A program made the translations under genes and the position numbers. Under the pieces are notes generated by a model. The model was not told the DNA's origin. It saw only the letters and a program-made list of their open reading frames with translations, and did no database searches. This document shows, piece after piece, positions 1-7,524 of a stretch of 64,000 nt of DNA (its first letter is position 1; each line of letters starts with the position of its first letter). Origin of the DNA: Weeksellaceae bacterium (GTDB taxonomy: Bacteria > Bacteroidota > Bacteroidia > Flavobacteriales > Weeksellaceae); the NCBI GenBank assembly GCA_019459455.1, contig JAIBEX010000022.1, positions 237,303 to 301,302 on the forward strand. The letters run 5' to 3'.

Positions 1-81
1 CAGCGTCATTTTTTCTTTCAGTTGGCCATAGAAATCTTCAAAATCTCCTATTTCCGTAAAGTCAATATATACCGTTTTCAT
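1..81 (-). CDS. Barstar-family ribonuclease inhibitor, N-terminal fragment (cut by window edge)
   Basis: The first 27 codons of a minus-strand gene start at an ATG one base after the TGA of the metalloprotease gene. They begin MKTVYIDFTEIGDFEDFYGQ and run off the window. This resembles the N-terminus of barstar homologues: a first beta strand, then the helix that leads into the barnase-binding segment. Barstar is a cytoplasmic protein that blocks the active site of barnase-type RNases, and a barnase homologue lies two genes upstream in the same transcription direction. The rest of the protein, including its RNase-binding acidic residues, is outside the window, so the call rests on the short match plus context. 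Confidence 0.75.
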   Translation of the reverse strand, partial: MKTVYIDFTEIGDFEDFYGQLKEKMTL

Positions 82-82
82 A

Positions 83-688
83 TCAGTTAAAATTCCAGTT
101 TTTATTTTTTAAGTGTGATTTACATTTTACGCAGAAATCCGTTTCTTCGTCCGTAGGATTACCGCCTTCAGCATCCTTCATAAAACATGTTTTTTGAGGA
201 CAGTGTGGTAAGCCCTGAGTGTGACCGAGTTCATGTATAGCAACCTTGAAATGCTGTTCGTTCTTTTTATTTTTATTCAGACGGAATGATGACGCAACGC
301 ACGCTTTGCCTGGTCTGAAGGCCAATCCCATAAGGCCGAAATCAGGATTTTTACCTTTGGTTGCGCTGATGTCTTTGCCCGTGAGCGCAAGTATAACGGT
401 ATTCCTGCGAGCGGTGCTCTGGAAATGCTTGATTATTGAATCCGCCCGGTAACGGTTCCTTGGTTTATAATAAGCATTTGCCGGAAAACTGACAGGTTCC
501 AGAATTCGGACCTTCGGGCAGAATTTTTTCACCTGCGCGGCAATCGCGGCAACATCGGCTGAACGCATGTCCTGGAGTGGCTGAATCAACACGGTAACTT
601 CTTCGTCCGCTTCTTCAGTTTTGTCAATGTCCACCTTGTCGCAGGAAAGAATCATCAAACTTATCAACAGAAAGAAAAGACTTCTCAT
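83..688 (-). CDS. Archaemetzincin-like zinc metalloprotease, predicted lipoprotein
   Basis: About 201 residues. The N-terminus is a lipoprotein signal (MRSLFFLLISLMILSC, Cys about residue 16), so the mature protein is probably lipid-anchored outside the inner membrane. Near the C-terminus it has HELGHTQGLPHC, then CFM four residues later and a CVKC pair further on. This is the layout of peptidase family M54 (archaemetzincins): HExxHxxGxxHC, a second Cys, a Met-turn and a CxxC zinc pair. The gap from the Met to CxxC is 15 residues, slightly short of the canonical spacing. An upstream TTG at 703 would overlap the RNase gene; the ATG at 688 sits one base after that gene's stop and opens a normal signal peptide. 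The gene is wedged between a barnase-type RNase and its probable inhibitor. Its substrate is unknown. Confidence 0.8.
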   Translation of the reverse strand: MRSLFFLLISLMILSCDKVDIDKTEEADEEVTVLIQPLQDMRSADVAAIAAQVKKFCPKVRILEPVSFPANAYYKPRNRYRADSIIKHFQSTARRNTVILALTGKDISATKGKNPDFGLMGLAFRPGKACVASSFRLNKNKKNEQHFKVAIHELGHTQGLPHCPQKTCFMKDAEGGNPTDEETDFCVKCKSHLKNKNWNFN

Positions 689-689
689 T

Positions 690-1217
690 TCACTGCTTTT
701 CAAACGATTTATAATGATTTTTCGTCAGCCAAACATCGCCACTTTTTGTAAAGACGATGCGGTCTGCATTCCGGTTTCCGCAATTGTAGTTCACGTCGGC
801 TTCAAAATACTGATTGCCTTTAGGCAGCTGTTTTTCTCTGTTGCTGAACTTGTCACCGCCAATCGCCCTGCCGGGAAGGACTTCACAAAGGTTTCCGTCA
901 GATGCCACCCAACCCTGCGCGCGGGCTTCGCCTTTGGTCATATAATAATCCGGAAGTTTACTGTTGGCCTTCACATAACTGATCACTTTGGTTTCTGCTG
1001 TGAGCTCCTCAATATTTCCTGATAATGAGGTGGATGTTTTGTTATTCCTGTTGTTGAGATCGCCGCTGCCTTCCAGATCATTTATCTGGCTGTTGGCTGA
1101 AATGTCGGGCTGCTGTTTCTTTTCAACCCTATAATTATTGAGGAGATACATCACCAGAAATGCCGTCAGCAGGCCGATGACGAAAAAAAGGATCAGTTTG
1201 ATTTTATCTTTGTTCAT
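690..1217 (-). CDS. Barnase-type guanyl-preferring ribonuclease, membrane-anchored or exported
   Basis: 175 residues. An N-terminal hydrophobic segment (about residues 6-27) acts as a signal anchor or uncleaved signal. A low-complexity linker follows, then a barnase domain from about residue 85. All barnase active-site positions appear present: Lys in TKGEA (K27 of barnase), Arg in FSNRE (R59), Glu in FEADVNY (E73), both Arg in NRNADR (R83, R87) and His-Tyr in NHY (H102, Y103). The enzyme should cleave RNA 3' of G. Two Cys in the domain (NLC and NYNC) could form a disulfide after export. It lies 80 bp downstream of nadE and is followed at once by the metalloprotease and barstar genes, so these three are probably co-transcribed. 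A toxin or nutritional RNase role is inference. Confidence 0.9.
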   Translation of the reverse strand: MNKDKIKLILFFVIGLLTAFLVMYLLNNYRVEKKQQPDISANSQINDLEGSGDLNNRNNKTSTSLSGNIEELTAETKVISYVKANSKLPDYYMTKGEARAQGWVASDGNLCEVLPGRAIGGDKFSNREKQLPKGNQYFEADVNYNCGNRNADRIVFTKSGDVWLTKNHYKSFEKQ

Positions 1218-1297
1218 TTGAATTGTTTGATATATTTCTGGAAGATGGGTGATTGGGCTTAATGCTTCACATATCTGTTAGAGCTACTCACACCATT

Positions 1298-2089
1298 TCA
1301 ATTCCGCCACTCCTCCGGAATATCGCACACCGGGATGGGCTGGATTTTATGCTGGGCGGCCTTATTCATTCTCTGGAATATCCTGAAAACTTCCAGGTCC
1401 CTACCGGAGTAATCTGCTTCTGTTTTGCTTCCCCATTCCTTCTGGATATTTTCAAGTTCCGGGTAGGAGGCGCCAATTTGCTGTTCATCGGTTCTTTCGG
1501 TGTCCCAAAGACCGTCTGTCGGGATTGCATTCTGGATGGATTCCACCAGATTCAGTGATTTTGCCAGTGCATACACTTCCGTTTTGTAGAGATCCGCAAT
1601 AGGGGAGACATCCACACCGCCGTCGCCGTATTTGGTGTAGAACCCGATCCCGAAATCCTCTACTTTGTTTCCGGTCCCGCATACCAAAAGTCCGTTCAGC
1701 TGTCCGAAATAATATAAAGTCAGCATCCTTAAACGCGCTCTGGTATTTGCGAACGCGAGTTTTTCCGACGGATATTTTTCATCATCTACATTAAACGATT
1801 TATAAAGTTCCTGAAATGCAGGCGTAAGGTCCAGCGAGACTGCTTCGATATTTTGAAATTTTGATTTAAGGTCGTTGATGTGTTCCCAGGCACGGTTTAC
1901 CTGGTCCTCCTTCTGGTGAATCGGCATTTCCAGAAGAAGTGTTTTAAGTCCCGTCATCGCACAGAGTGTTGAAACGACAGCCGAATCCACGCCACCAGAG
2001 ACACCGACCACATATCCTTTAACACCTGCTGTCTGGGCGTAATCTTTAAGCCATGAAACGATTTTTTCTGTTATTTTTTCAGTCTGCAT
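1298..2089 (-). CDS. nadE: NAD(+) synthetase (ammonia-dependent type)
   Basis: 263 residues from the ATG at 2089; the longer open frame upstream is not coding-like. It makes NAD from deamido-NAD, ATP and ammonia, the last step of NAD synthesis. The N-type ATP pyrophosphatase P-loop SGGVDSA is near residue 34, followed by GTGNKVED and the KYGDGGVD segment typical of NadE. The length matches the single-domain form without a glutaminase domain, so free ammonia is the expected nitrogen donor. It is transcribed away from gldB; the 190 bp between them must hold both promoters. The RNase-metalloprotease-barstar genes follow in the same direction. Confidence 0.96.
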   Translation of the reverse strand: MQTEKITEKIVSWLKDYAQTAGVKGYVVGVSGGVDSAVVSTLCAMTGLKTLLLEMPIHQKEDQVNRAWEHINDLKSKFQNIEAVSLDLTPAFQELYKSFNVDDEKYPSEKLAFANTRARLRMLTLYYFGQLNGLLVCGTGNKVEDFGIGFYTKYGDGGVDVSPIADLYKTEVYALAKSLNLVESIQNAIPTDGLWDTERTDEQQIGASYPELENIQKEWGSKTEADYSGRDLEVFRIFQRMNKAAQHKIQPIPVCDIPEEWRN

Positions 2090-2127
2090 CTTAAATTGTT
2101 TAAAGGGGTCAGGTTCCTGATTTAAAC

Positions 2128-2159
2128 TTGGACTAATCCTTAAAAAATCATTATTTTTG
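2128..2159 (+). promoter_or_regulatory. Bacteroidota-type promoter for gldB
   Basis: TTG at 2128-2130 and TATTTTTG (TAnnTTTG) at 2152-2159, spaced 21 bp, match the -33/-7 promoter consensus of Flavobacteria. Predicted start of transcription is near 2165, over 100 nt before the chosen gldB ATG. Confidence 0.55.
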
Positions 2160-2278
2160 TACCTGAAATTTTTGTAAAAATAGAAAATAAATCTTTCAAA
2201 AGCGTGGCGATGCTGCGAAATATTGTAGAAATGACCAAACAAAAAACGAAGCGGACGACCCGCGACACAAAAGTTCAA

Positions 2279-3259
2279 ATGAAAAGACTCCCAATCCTGC
2301 TTCTTCTTCTTGTATCCGCTTTCTTTCTTCATAGCTGTAAAAAAGAAAATAAGAATATCTGGGACGTGAAAATTGAAACGCCCGCTGCGAAAATACCGGT
2401 TACCGACATTTCCAAGGACTTTTTTGCTCCGGAAGTTACACTGGAACAGTTCAGGGCAAAATATCCCTGGTTTCAGGGATCTGTGAAGGATGAGGATTTC
2501 ATAAAAAGACGCAACAGCCCCGAGGAGGCTAAACTCTATCGGGAGGCGGCTACCAAAGTCGATCTTAACCTTTTGGGCACCGACCTCGCAGCCCTTTTCG
2601 CCAGGGTAAAACATCACTTTCCAAATTTTAAAAATCCAAAAGTCTACACTTTTTCCTCTAGCACGCAGATGTACGAGGAACCGGTAATCTATGATCCGCA
2701 GCAGGGCTTTCTGTTTATCGATATTTCTGGGTTTATGGGGGAGAAGAACCACTATTATAAAGGCATTGAGGAGTATTTTAAAGTTTCAATGAATCCGGTG
2801 AATATCATTCCAAAGACATCGGAGGCCATTGCTTTTACCATTGTTCCCTACAGTAAGGATTCGCAGAAATTCCTGGACCAGATGGTCTATAACGGCAAGA
2901 TCATGACCCTGCAGGATGCTTTTTTGCCTCACCTGCCGGACCATCTGAAGATGAATGCAACCGCAAAACAGTACGAATGGAGCAAAGCGAGTGAAGTGAG
3001 TATCTGGGATTATTTTATTGAAAATGACTATTTATTCAGTCCGGACCCACGGCTCACCGAACGTTTTATAAATCCGGGTCCTTTTTCGAAATTCTACACC
3101 GATGTGGACAAGCAGTCTTCGCCGCAGGTAGGAGTTTTTACCGGATGGCAGATCTGCAGGAAGTTTTATGAGAAAAATCCGGAAACCCCACTGCTGGATT
3201 TCCTGGCAATGAGCGCCACCGATATCTTCAATAAGTCTGAATATAAACCAAAAAAATGA
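2279..3259 (+). CDS. gldB: Gliding motility lipoprotein GldB
   Basis: 326 residues from the ATG at 2279. An in-frame ATG at 2231 would put a charged stretch before the signal peptide and is less likely. The signal ends in the lipobox FFLHSC (Cys about residue 20). The rest matches GldB over its length, including the PWFQG and DFIKRRNSP segments. GldB is a cell-envelope lipoprotein required for gliding and linked to type IX secretion in Flavobacterium; its biochemical role is not established. It is followed by gldC and faces nadE, an arrangement I recognise from Flavobacteriia. Confidence 0.93.
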   Translation: MKRLPILLLLLVSAFFLHSCKKENKNIWDVKIETPAAKIPVTDISKDFFAPEVTLEQFRAKYPWFQGSVKDEDFIKRRNSPEEAKLYREAATKVDLNLLGTDLAALFARVKHHFPNFKNPKVYTFSSSTQMYEEPVIYDPQQGFLFIDISGFMGEKNHYYKGIEEYFKVSMNPVNIIPKTSEAIAFTIVPYSKDSQKFLDQMVYNGKIMTLQDAFLPHLPDHLKMNATAKQYEWSKASEVSIWDYFIENDYLFSPDPRLTERFINPGPFSKFYTDVDKQSSPQVGVFTGWQICRKFYEKNPETPLLDFLAMSATDIFNKSEYKPKK

Positions 3260-3317
3260 ATCCGGGAGTCGCGATCTCAGTTAAAATGCTGTATCCGGCG
3301 TCCCGTAAGCTTTTAAA

Positions 3318-3644
3318 ATGAAAAAGACCCAAATTACCATAGACGTGGAACTGGATGAAAACCATGTTCCGGAAAAAATGACCTGGAATGCACAGGATGG
3401 CGGCATAGAAGCCCAGGAAACAAAGGCGACCATGATTTCTGTATGGGACGATAAAACGATGGAAGCCCTGAGGATTGACCTTTGGACTAAAGAAATGCCC
3501 GTGGATCAGATGAAGATGTTCCTGCACCAGGTTTTAATCTCGATGGCAAACACATACCAGCGCGCAACCGGCGAAGATGATGTAGCCGCCTGGATGGAAG
3601 AGGTGGCAGAAGAATTTGCCATAAAATCAGCGATAAAAATGTAG
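3318..3644 (+). CDS. gldC: Gliding motility protein GldC
   Basis: 108 residues, acidic, with no signal peptide or membrane segment, so probably cytoplasmic. The sequence opens KKTQITIDVELDENHVPEKM and ends in the AxxWMEEVAEEFAIKSAI helix typical of GldC. It lies 58 bp after gldB in the same direction. GldC improves gliding in Flavobacterium johnsoniae but is not strictly essential there; its molecular role is unclear. Confidence 0.92.
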   Translation: MKKTQITIDVELDENHVPEKMTWNAQDGGIEAQETKATMISVWDDKTMEALRIDLWTKEMPVDQMKMFLHQVLISMANTYQRATGEDDVAAWMEEVAEEFAIKSAIKM

Positions 3645-3702
3645 TAATCAATTTGCTTTCGGCCGTTTTTTAATGGCCTTAGTTAATACGTAACGTAATA
3701 AT

Positions 3703-3743
3703 TTGCAATTTGGAAAAGCCCAAAGGCTAAAAACCATTTGCAA
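3703..3743 (+). promoter_or_regulatory. Structured leader upstream of the cystathionine synthase gene
   Basis: An outer stem TTGCAA (3703-3708) / TTGCAA (3738-3743) extends with TGG/CCA and encloses an inner hairpin AGCC-CAAA-GGCT (3717-3728). It ends 14 nt before the ATG at 3758. It has no U-run, so it is not a simple terminator. It could regulate translation of the methionine-pathway gene, but it does not match a riboswitch class I can name. Confidence 0.3.
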
Positions 3744-3757
3744 TAAGCAATAACAAT

Positions 3758-4897
3758 ATGAATTTCAATACCAAAGTAATCCACGGTGGACAACACCACG
3801 AATCGGCCACGGGTTCCGTAAATGTTCCTGTGTTCTTAACGTCAACTTTTGCACAGAAATCTCCGGGAATCCATTCCGGTTACGAATATTCCCGTGCGGC
3901 AAATCCAACAAGACAGGCTTTGGAAGACAGTTTGGCAAGCATAGAAAACGGCGCGAGAGGTTTGGCTTTCGGTTCCGGTCTGGCGGCCATAGACTGTGTG
4001 CTTAAACTTCTGAATCCGGGAGATGAGGTCATTGCAGTGGATGACCTTTATGGTGGTACCTACCGGATGTTCACGCGCCTGTTCGAAAAATATCAGTTGA
4101 AATTCATCTTCGTGAACTTTGATGATGTTTCAAAGATTTCAGGGTTAATTACCGACAACACCAAACTGATTTGGCTTGAAACGCCTACCAATCCTCTGAT
4201 GAAACTGGTAGACATTAAAGCCGTTACAGAGTTGGTGAAAGGAAAAGATATTCTGGTAGCAGTTGACAATACTTTTGCGACTCCATACATCCAGCTTCCG
4301 CTGGATTTGGGAGCGGATATTGTTATGCACTCTGCTACAAAATATTTAGGGGGTCACTCCGACGTGATTGCCGGAGCATTGATCGCCAAAACAGCCGAAC
4401 TCGGAGAAAAACTTCACTTCATCCAGTTTGCGAGCGGCGGAATTTTGGGACCTCACGATTCTTATTTGGTTTTAAGAGGGATTAAAACCTTGGCTTTAAG
4501 GATGCAGCGCCATTCCTATAACGGTCTGGAAGTCGCAAAATACCTGGAAAACCATCCTGCTGTTGAAAAAGTAATCTATCCGGGTCTTCAGTCTCATCCA
4601 CAATACGCTTTGGCTCAGCGACAGATGAAAGAACCTGGCGGAATGGTGTCCTTCACCTTTAAATCAGGTAAAAAAGAAGATGCCATTAAGTTTTTAGAGA
4701 AATTAAAAGTATTCACCCTTGCAGAATCTTTGGGTGGTGTGGAATCATTGGCTAATCATCCGGCTTTAATGACGCACGCTTCGATTCCTGAAGATAAACG
4801 TGCAGAACTTGGGATTACCGATGATTTGGTAAGACTTAGCGTTGGAATCGAGGACAAAGAAGATTTACTCGCCGATTTAGAAAAAGCTTTCAATTAA
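3758..4897 (+). CDS. metB: Cystathionine gamma-synthase / trans-sulfuration PLP enzyme
   Basis: 379 residues, the normal length for the Cys/Met-metabolism PLP family. The PLP-binding lysine is in SATKYLGGHSD (about residue 198). Other family marks are YEYSRAANPTR, the YGGTYR loop and LAESLGGVESLANHP near the C-terminus. It transfers the thiol of cysteine to an activated homoserine ester, or splits cystathionine. Synthase and lyase members of this family cannot be told apart reliably by eye, so the symbol is tentative. A stem-loop leader lies upstream and a strong terminator directly follows. Confidence 0.85.
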   Translation: MNFNTKVIHGGQHHESATGSVNVPVFLTSTFAQKSPGIHSGYEYSRAANPTRQALEDSLASIENGARGLAFGSGLAAIDCVLKLLNPGDEVIAVDDLYGGTYRMFTRLFEKYQLKFIFVNFDDVSKISGLITDNTKLIWLETPTNPLMKLVDIKAVTELVKGKDILVAVDNTFATPYIQLPLDLGADIVMHSATKYLGGHSDVIAGALIAKTAELGEKLHFIQFASGGILGPHDSYLVLRGIKTLALRMQRHSYNGLEVAKYLENHPAVEKVIYPGLQSHPQYALAQRQMKEPGGMVSFTFKSGKKEDAIKFLEKLKVFTLAESLGGVESLANHPALMTHASIPEDKRAELGITDDLVRLSVGIEDKEDLLADLEKAFN

Positions 4898-4901
4898 TAC
4901 A

Positions 4902-4938
4902 AACCTTCAAGGATTCCAAATCCTTGAAGGTTTTTTTT
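4902..4938 (+). terminator. Rho-independent terminator after metB
   Basis: A 12-bp perfect stem (4902-4913 / 4921-4932) with a 7-nt loop is followed by a run of T to 4938. Confidence 0.9.
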
Positions 4939-4945
4939 ATATTTG
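4938..4945 (+). promoter_or_regulatory. -7 promoter box abutting the DinB gene
   Basis: TATATTTG fits TAnnTTTG and ends five bases before the ATG at 4951. It overlaps the T-run of the preceding terminator. If used, the transcript would have almost no leader. Confidence 0.4.
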
Positions 4946-4950
4946 AAACG

Positions 4951-5451
4951 ATGACTGAATTTCAAAAATATATCCAACGCTATCTCGATTTGATTCCTTC
5001 GGAAAACTGGATAGAAGAAATGAAGCTGACCGGTACTTACACTCTGGAAATTTATGGCAGTTTAACTCCCGATCTGGAAGAATACGCCTATGCAGAAGGA
5101 AAATGGACATTGAAGGAACTTTTGCAGCACCTTATTGATGCCGAAAGGATTTTCGTTTACCGCGCGCTGCGGTTTGCGAGGAAAGATAAGACCGAACTTG
5201 CGGGATGGGACGAAGAACTTTACGCCAAACATTATTTTTCCACGGAAAGAAATTTGAAAAGTTTAACCGACGAATTCGAAACGGTGCGGAAATCTTCCGT
5301 TATTTTTTTTGAAAATTTAAACAGGACACAACTTACTGAAACCGGTATCGCGAATGGAAACGAAATTTCAGTAGAAACATTGGGTAAATTAATTGTCGGG
5401 CACAACATTCATCATCTGAATATCATCAACGAACGGTATTTACAGTCTTAA
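4951..5451 (+). CDS. DinB superfamily protein
   Basis: 166 residues from the ATG at 4951; the extra N-terminal codons upstream lie inside the terminator. It is a DinB-type four-helix protein. The putative metal ligands are His in LLQHLIDAER (about residue 62) and the GHNIHHLNI motif (about 150-157), the spacing usual for the three-His site of this family. DinB/YfiT proteins include thiol-dependent transferases, but substrates are rarely known. A terminator sits just upstream, so it is transcribed apart from metB. Confidence 0.82.
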   Translation: MTEFQKYIQRYLDLIPSENWIEEMKLTGTYTLEIYGSLTPDLEEYAYAEGKWTLKELLQHLIDAERIFVYRALRFARKDKTELAGWDEELYAKHYFSTERNLKSLTDEFETVRKSSVIFFENLNRTQLTETGIANGNEISVETLGKLIVGHNIHHLNIINERYLQS

Positions 5452-5460
5452 AACTTGAAT

Positions 5461-5520
5461 GGAAGCAAGTTTTAGCTTATTTAATTATTTCAGATACAAA
5501 TTGGCTTTCGCCAAAACTAG
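5461..5520 (+). repeat. Diverged REP-like element
   Basis: The order GGAA...TTTTAGC...TTGGCTTTCGCCAAAAC follows that of the REP units at 10597-10906: a GGAA start, a TTTAGC core and, about 45 bases on, a second hairpin TTGGC/GCCAA. It looks like a decayed relative of that family. The first hairpin is weak. Confidence 0.4.
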
Positions 5521-5553
5521 TTTTAAAGCATTTACCTAAGAATAAATAGTAAA

Positions 5554-5931
5554 ATGAACTGTCCTTGCTGCTCGGGAAAAAATTACGGAGACTGCTGCAA
5601 ACCTTATCACAGCGGAGAAAAGAATGCGCCCACCGCAGAAGCGCTCATGCGCTCGCGCTTTTCTTCATTTGCAATTCCGAACGGCGAATATTTAATGGAA
5701 ACCACTCTTCCGGCAAAAAGAAAATTTCATAACAAAAAAGACCTGCAGGAATGGGGAGAAATCAATGAGTGGACAAAGCTGGAAATTGTTAAGACACCAA
5801 CCCTTGATCAGATAGAATTTAAAGCATGGTATAAAGATGAAGACAGAAGACTGCAACTCCACCATGAACACTCATTTTTTAAGAAGCTGAATGAAAGGTG
5901 GTATTATGTCTCGGGGAAGTTTTTAGATTAA
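5554..5931 (+). CDS. YchJ-like protein with N-terminal SEC-C zinc motif
   Basis: 125 residues. The N-terminus carries a SEC-C-type zinc motif (CPCCSGKNYGDCCKPYH), then TAEALMRSRFSSF, the signature of the YchJ/UPF0225 family. The remainder (about residues 35-125) fits the NTF2-like fold of that family. The protein is cytoplasmic; biochemical function is not established in the family. It stands alone on the plus strand, converging on the VF530 gene. Confidence 0.85.
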   Translation: MNCPCCSGKNYGDCCKPYHSGEKNAPTAEALMRSRFSSFAIPNGEYLMETTLPAKRKFHNKKDLQEWGEINEWTKLEIVKTPTLDQIEFKAWYKDEDRRLQLHHEHSFFKKLNERWYYVSGKFLD

Positions 5932-5939
5932 ACTAAGCA

Positions 5940-6188
5940 TTAATCATTTTTTCTCTCATTTTTCTTTTTCTGTCTTAAAACATACAGATACAAACTTTCA
6001 ACTTTCGTCCTCGCCCAGTCTGTTTTGCGAAGAAATTTCAGCGAAGAATTGATGCTGGGATTATCGGTAAAACACTTAATGTTAATCTGCTTTCCCAAAT
6101 CTTCAAATCCGCCATAATATTCCACCAGTTCCTCAAGAATTGCATCGAGGCGTTTCCCATGTAATGGGTCTTTCTGTTTCTGTTCCAT
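5940..6188 (-). CDS. VF530 family (DUF2132) small DNA-binding-like protein
   Basis: 82 residues, basic at the C-terminus. It begins DPLHGKRLDAILEELVEYYG and contains INIKCFTDNPSINSSLKFLR and WARTKVESLY, the conserved blocks of VF530/DUF2132 proteins. A DNA-binding role has been proposed for the family from its structure, but targets are unknown. It ends 9 bp from the convergent YchJ-like gene. Confidence 0.88.
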   Translation of the reverse strand: MEQKQKDPLHGKRLDAILEELVEYYGGFEDLGKQINIKCFTDNPSINSSLKFLRKTDWARTKVESLYLYVLRQKKKNERKND

Positions 6189-6315
6189 AAGATGGGGTAA
6201 AATTAATCATTACAATTTATTTATTCGGGAATCAGTAAAAATTCTGTATATTTTGCTCTTACATTTTGAGGGTGAACCGATACAGATTCCATTTTATCAT
6301 TAATTTTTTCTGAAT

Positions 6316-7521
6316 ATGAAAATTCTGCATACTGCCGACTGGCATTTGGGTAAACGACTGGACCGTTTTTCAAGACTTGAAGAGCAGGTTTTGGTCATGA
6401 ATGAAATCGAAGAGATTGCCGATGATCAAAAGGTAGATTTGGTTCTGATTGCCGGAGATCTTTTCGATAATTTCAACCCGGGTGTTGAGGCCACAGAGCT
6501 TTTTTATAAAACGTTGAAACGTCTGTCCCGGAGTGGAAAACGCCCTGTAATAGCGATTTCGGGCAACCATGATTCTCCTAATCTGATCGATGCACCCGAT
6601 CCTTTGGCACGTGAATGCGGAATTATTTTAATCGGGCATCCAAAAGCTGAAATAAATCCTTTTGAATTGGGAGGTTTTAAGATTACGCGTTCAGTTTCGG
6701 GATTTATTGAAATTCAACTCAAAAATCAGGATTTTCCCGTCAGGATTCTCCATATGCCTTACGCCAATGAGGTCCGTTTGAAAGAATATTTCGGCGAAAA
6801 TAAAGAAGAAGGGCTCAACCATGTTTTGGCAGAACACTGGAAAAAAATTGCAGACAATTTCTGCGACGACAAAGGTGTTAATCTCCTTATGGCTCATCTG
6901 TACATGAACAAGAAAGGAATGCCCCTTCTGGACGAGCCTGAAGGTGAAAAACCCATTAAAATAGGAAATGCTGATCTGATTTTTTCGGATACCATTCCGC
7001 GTCAGGTTCAGTATACCGCGTTGGGGCATCTGCACGGTTTCAGAAACATAGGGACCGCTGAAAAACCCGTTGTTTACCCGTCTTCTCCGCTTTGTTACAG
7101 TTTCAGTGAAGCCGGGCAGACCAAATTTGTTTCGATCATTCAAGCGCAGCCGAACCAAAATGTGTCATTTGAGATAATCGCTTTACAAAACGGAAAACAT
7201 TTAGTCAGGAAAACTTTTAACGATGTAGATAAAGCAATTGAATGGCTCACCGAAAATCAAAACACTTTGGTTGAGCTGACCCTGGAAAGCGAAACTTTTT
7301 TAAAGGCCGAAGAAAGAAAGCGGATTTATCAGGCCCATCATGGCATCGTGCATTTGATCCCAAAAGTTAAGAATCAGGAGTTTAGTGAAAATCAATTGCA
7401 GGAAATCAATTTAAATCAGGATATCCAGTCGCTTTTTAAAGATTATTTTAAATCTAAAAACCACGGTCAGGAAGCCAATGAAGACCTCATCGACCTGTTC
7501 GATGAAATTAAAAACCTGTAA
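6316..7521 (+). CDS. sbcD: Exonuclease subunit SbcD (Mre11-like nuclease)
   Basis: 401 residues. The metallophosphoesterase motifs are in order: HTADWHLGK (residues 4-12), GDLFD (about 48-52), GNHD (about 83-86), a later MAHLYM and the ALGHLHG motif near residue 236. It forms the nuclease half of SbcCD, which opens hairpins and processes blocked DNA ends. The sbcC ATG follows the stop after three bases, so the subunits are translated from one message. The AT-rich 127 bp before it separate it from the divergent VF530 gene. Confidence 0.96.
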   Translation: MKILHTADWHLGKRLDRFSRLEEQVLVMNEIEEIADDQKVDLVLIAGDLFDNFNPGVEATELFYKTLKRLSRSGKRPVIAISGNHDSPNLIDAPDPLARECGIILIGHPKAEINPFELGGFKITRSVSGFIEIQLKNQDFPVRILHMPYANEVRLKEYFGENKEEGLNHVLAEHWKKIADNFCDDKGVNLLMAHLYMNKKGMPLLDEPEGEKPIKIGNADLIFSDTIPRQVQYTALGHLHGFRNIGTAEKPVVYPSSPLCYSFSEAGQTKFVSIIQAQPNQNVSFEIIALQNGKHLVRKTFNDVDKAIEWLTENQNTLVELTLESETFLKAEERKRIYQAHHGIVHLIPKVKNQEFSENQLQEINLNQDIQSLFKDYFKSKNHGQEANEDLIDLFDEIKNL

Positions 7522-7524
7522 ACT

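Noticed and set aside
2090..2752. N-terminal extension of nadE (about 220 residues, minus strand)
   Set aside because: It is antisense to gldB, has no family match and would triple the N-terminus; NadE homology begins just after the ATG at 2089.
3661..3678. Terminator after gldC
   Set aside because: Only 4-bp arms (GGCC/GGCC) around a 10-base loop and no T-run after the second arm.
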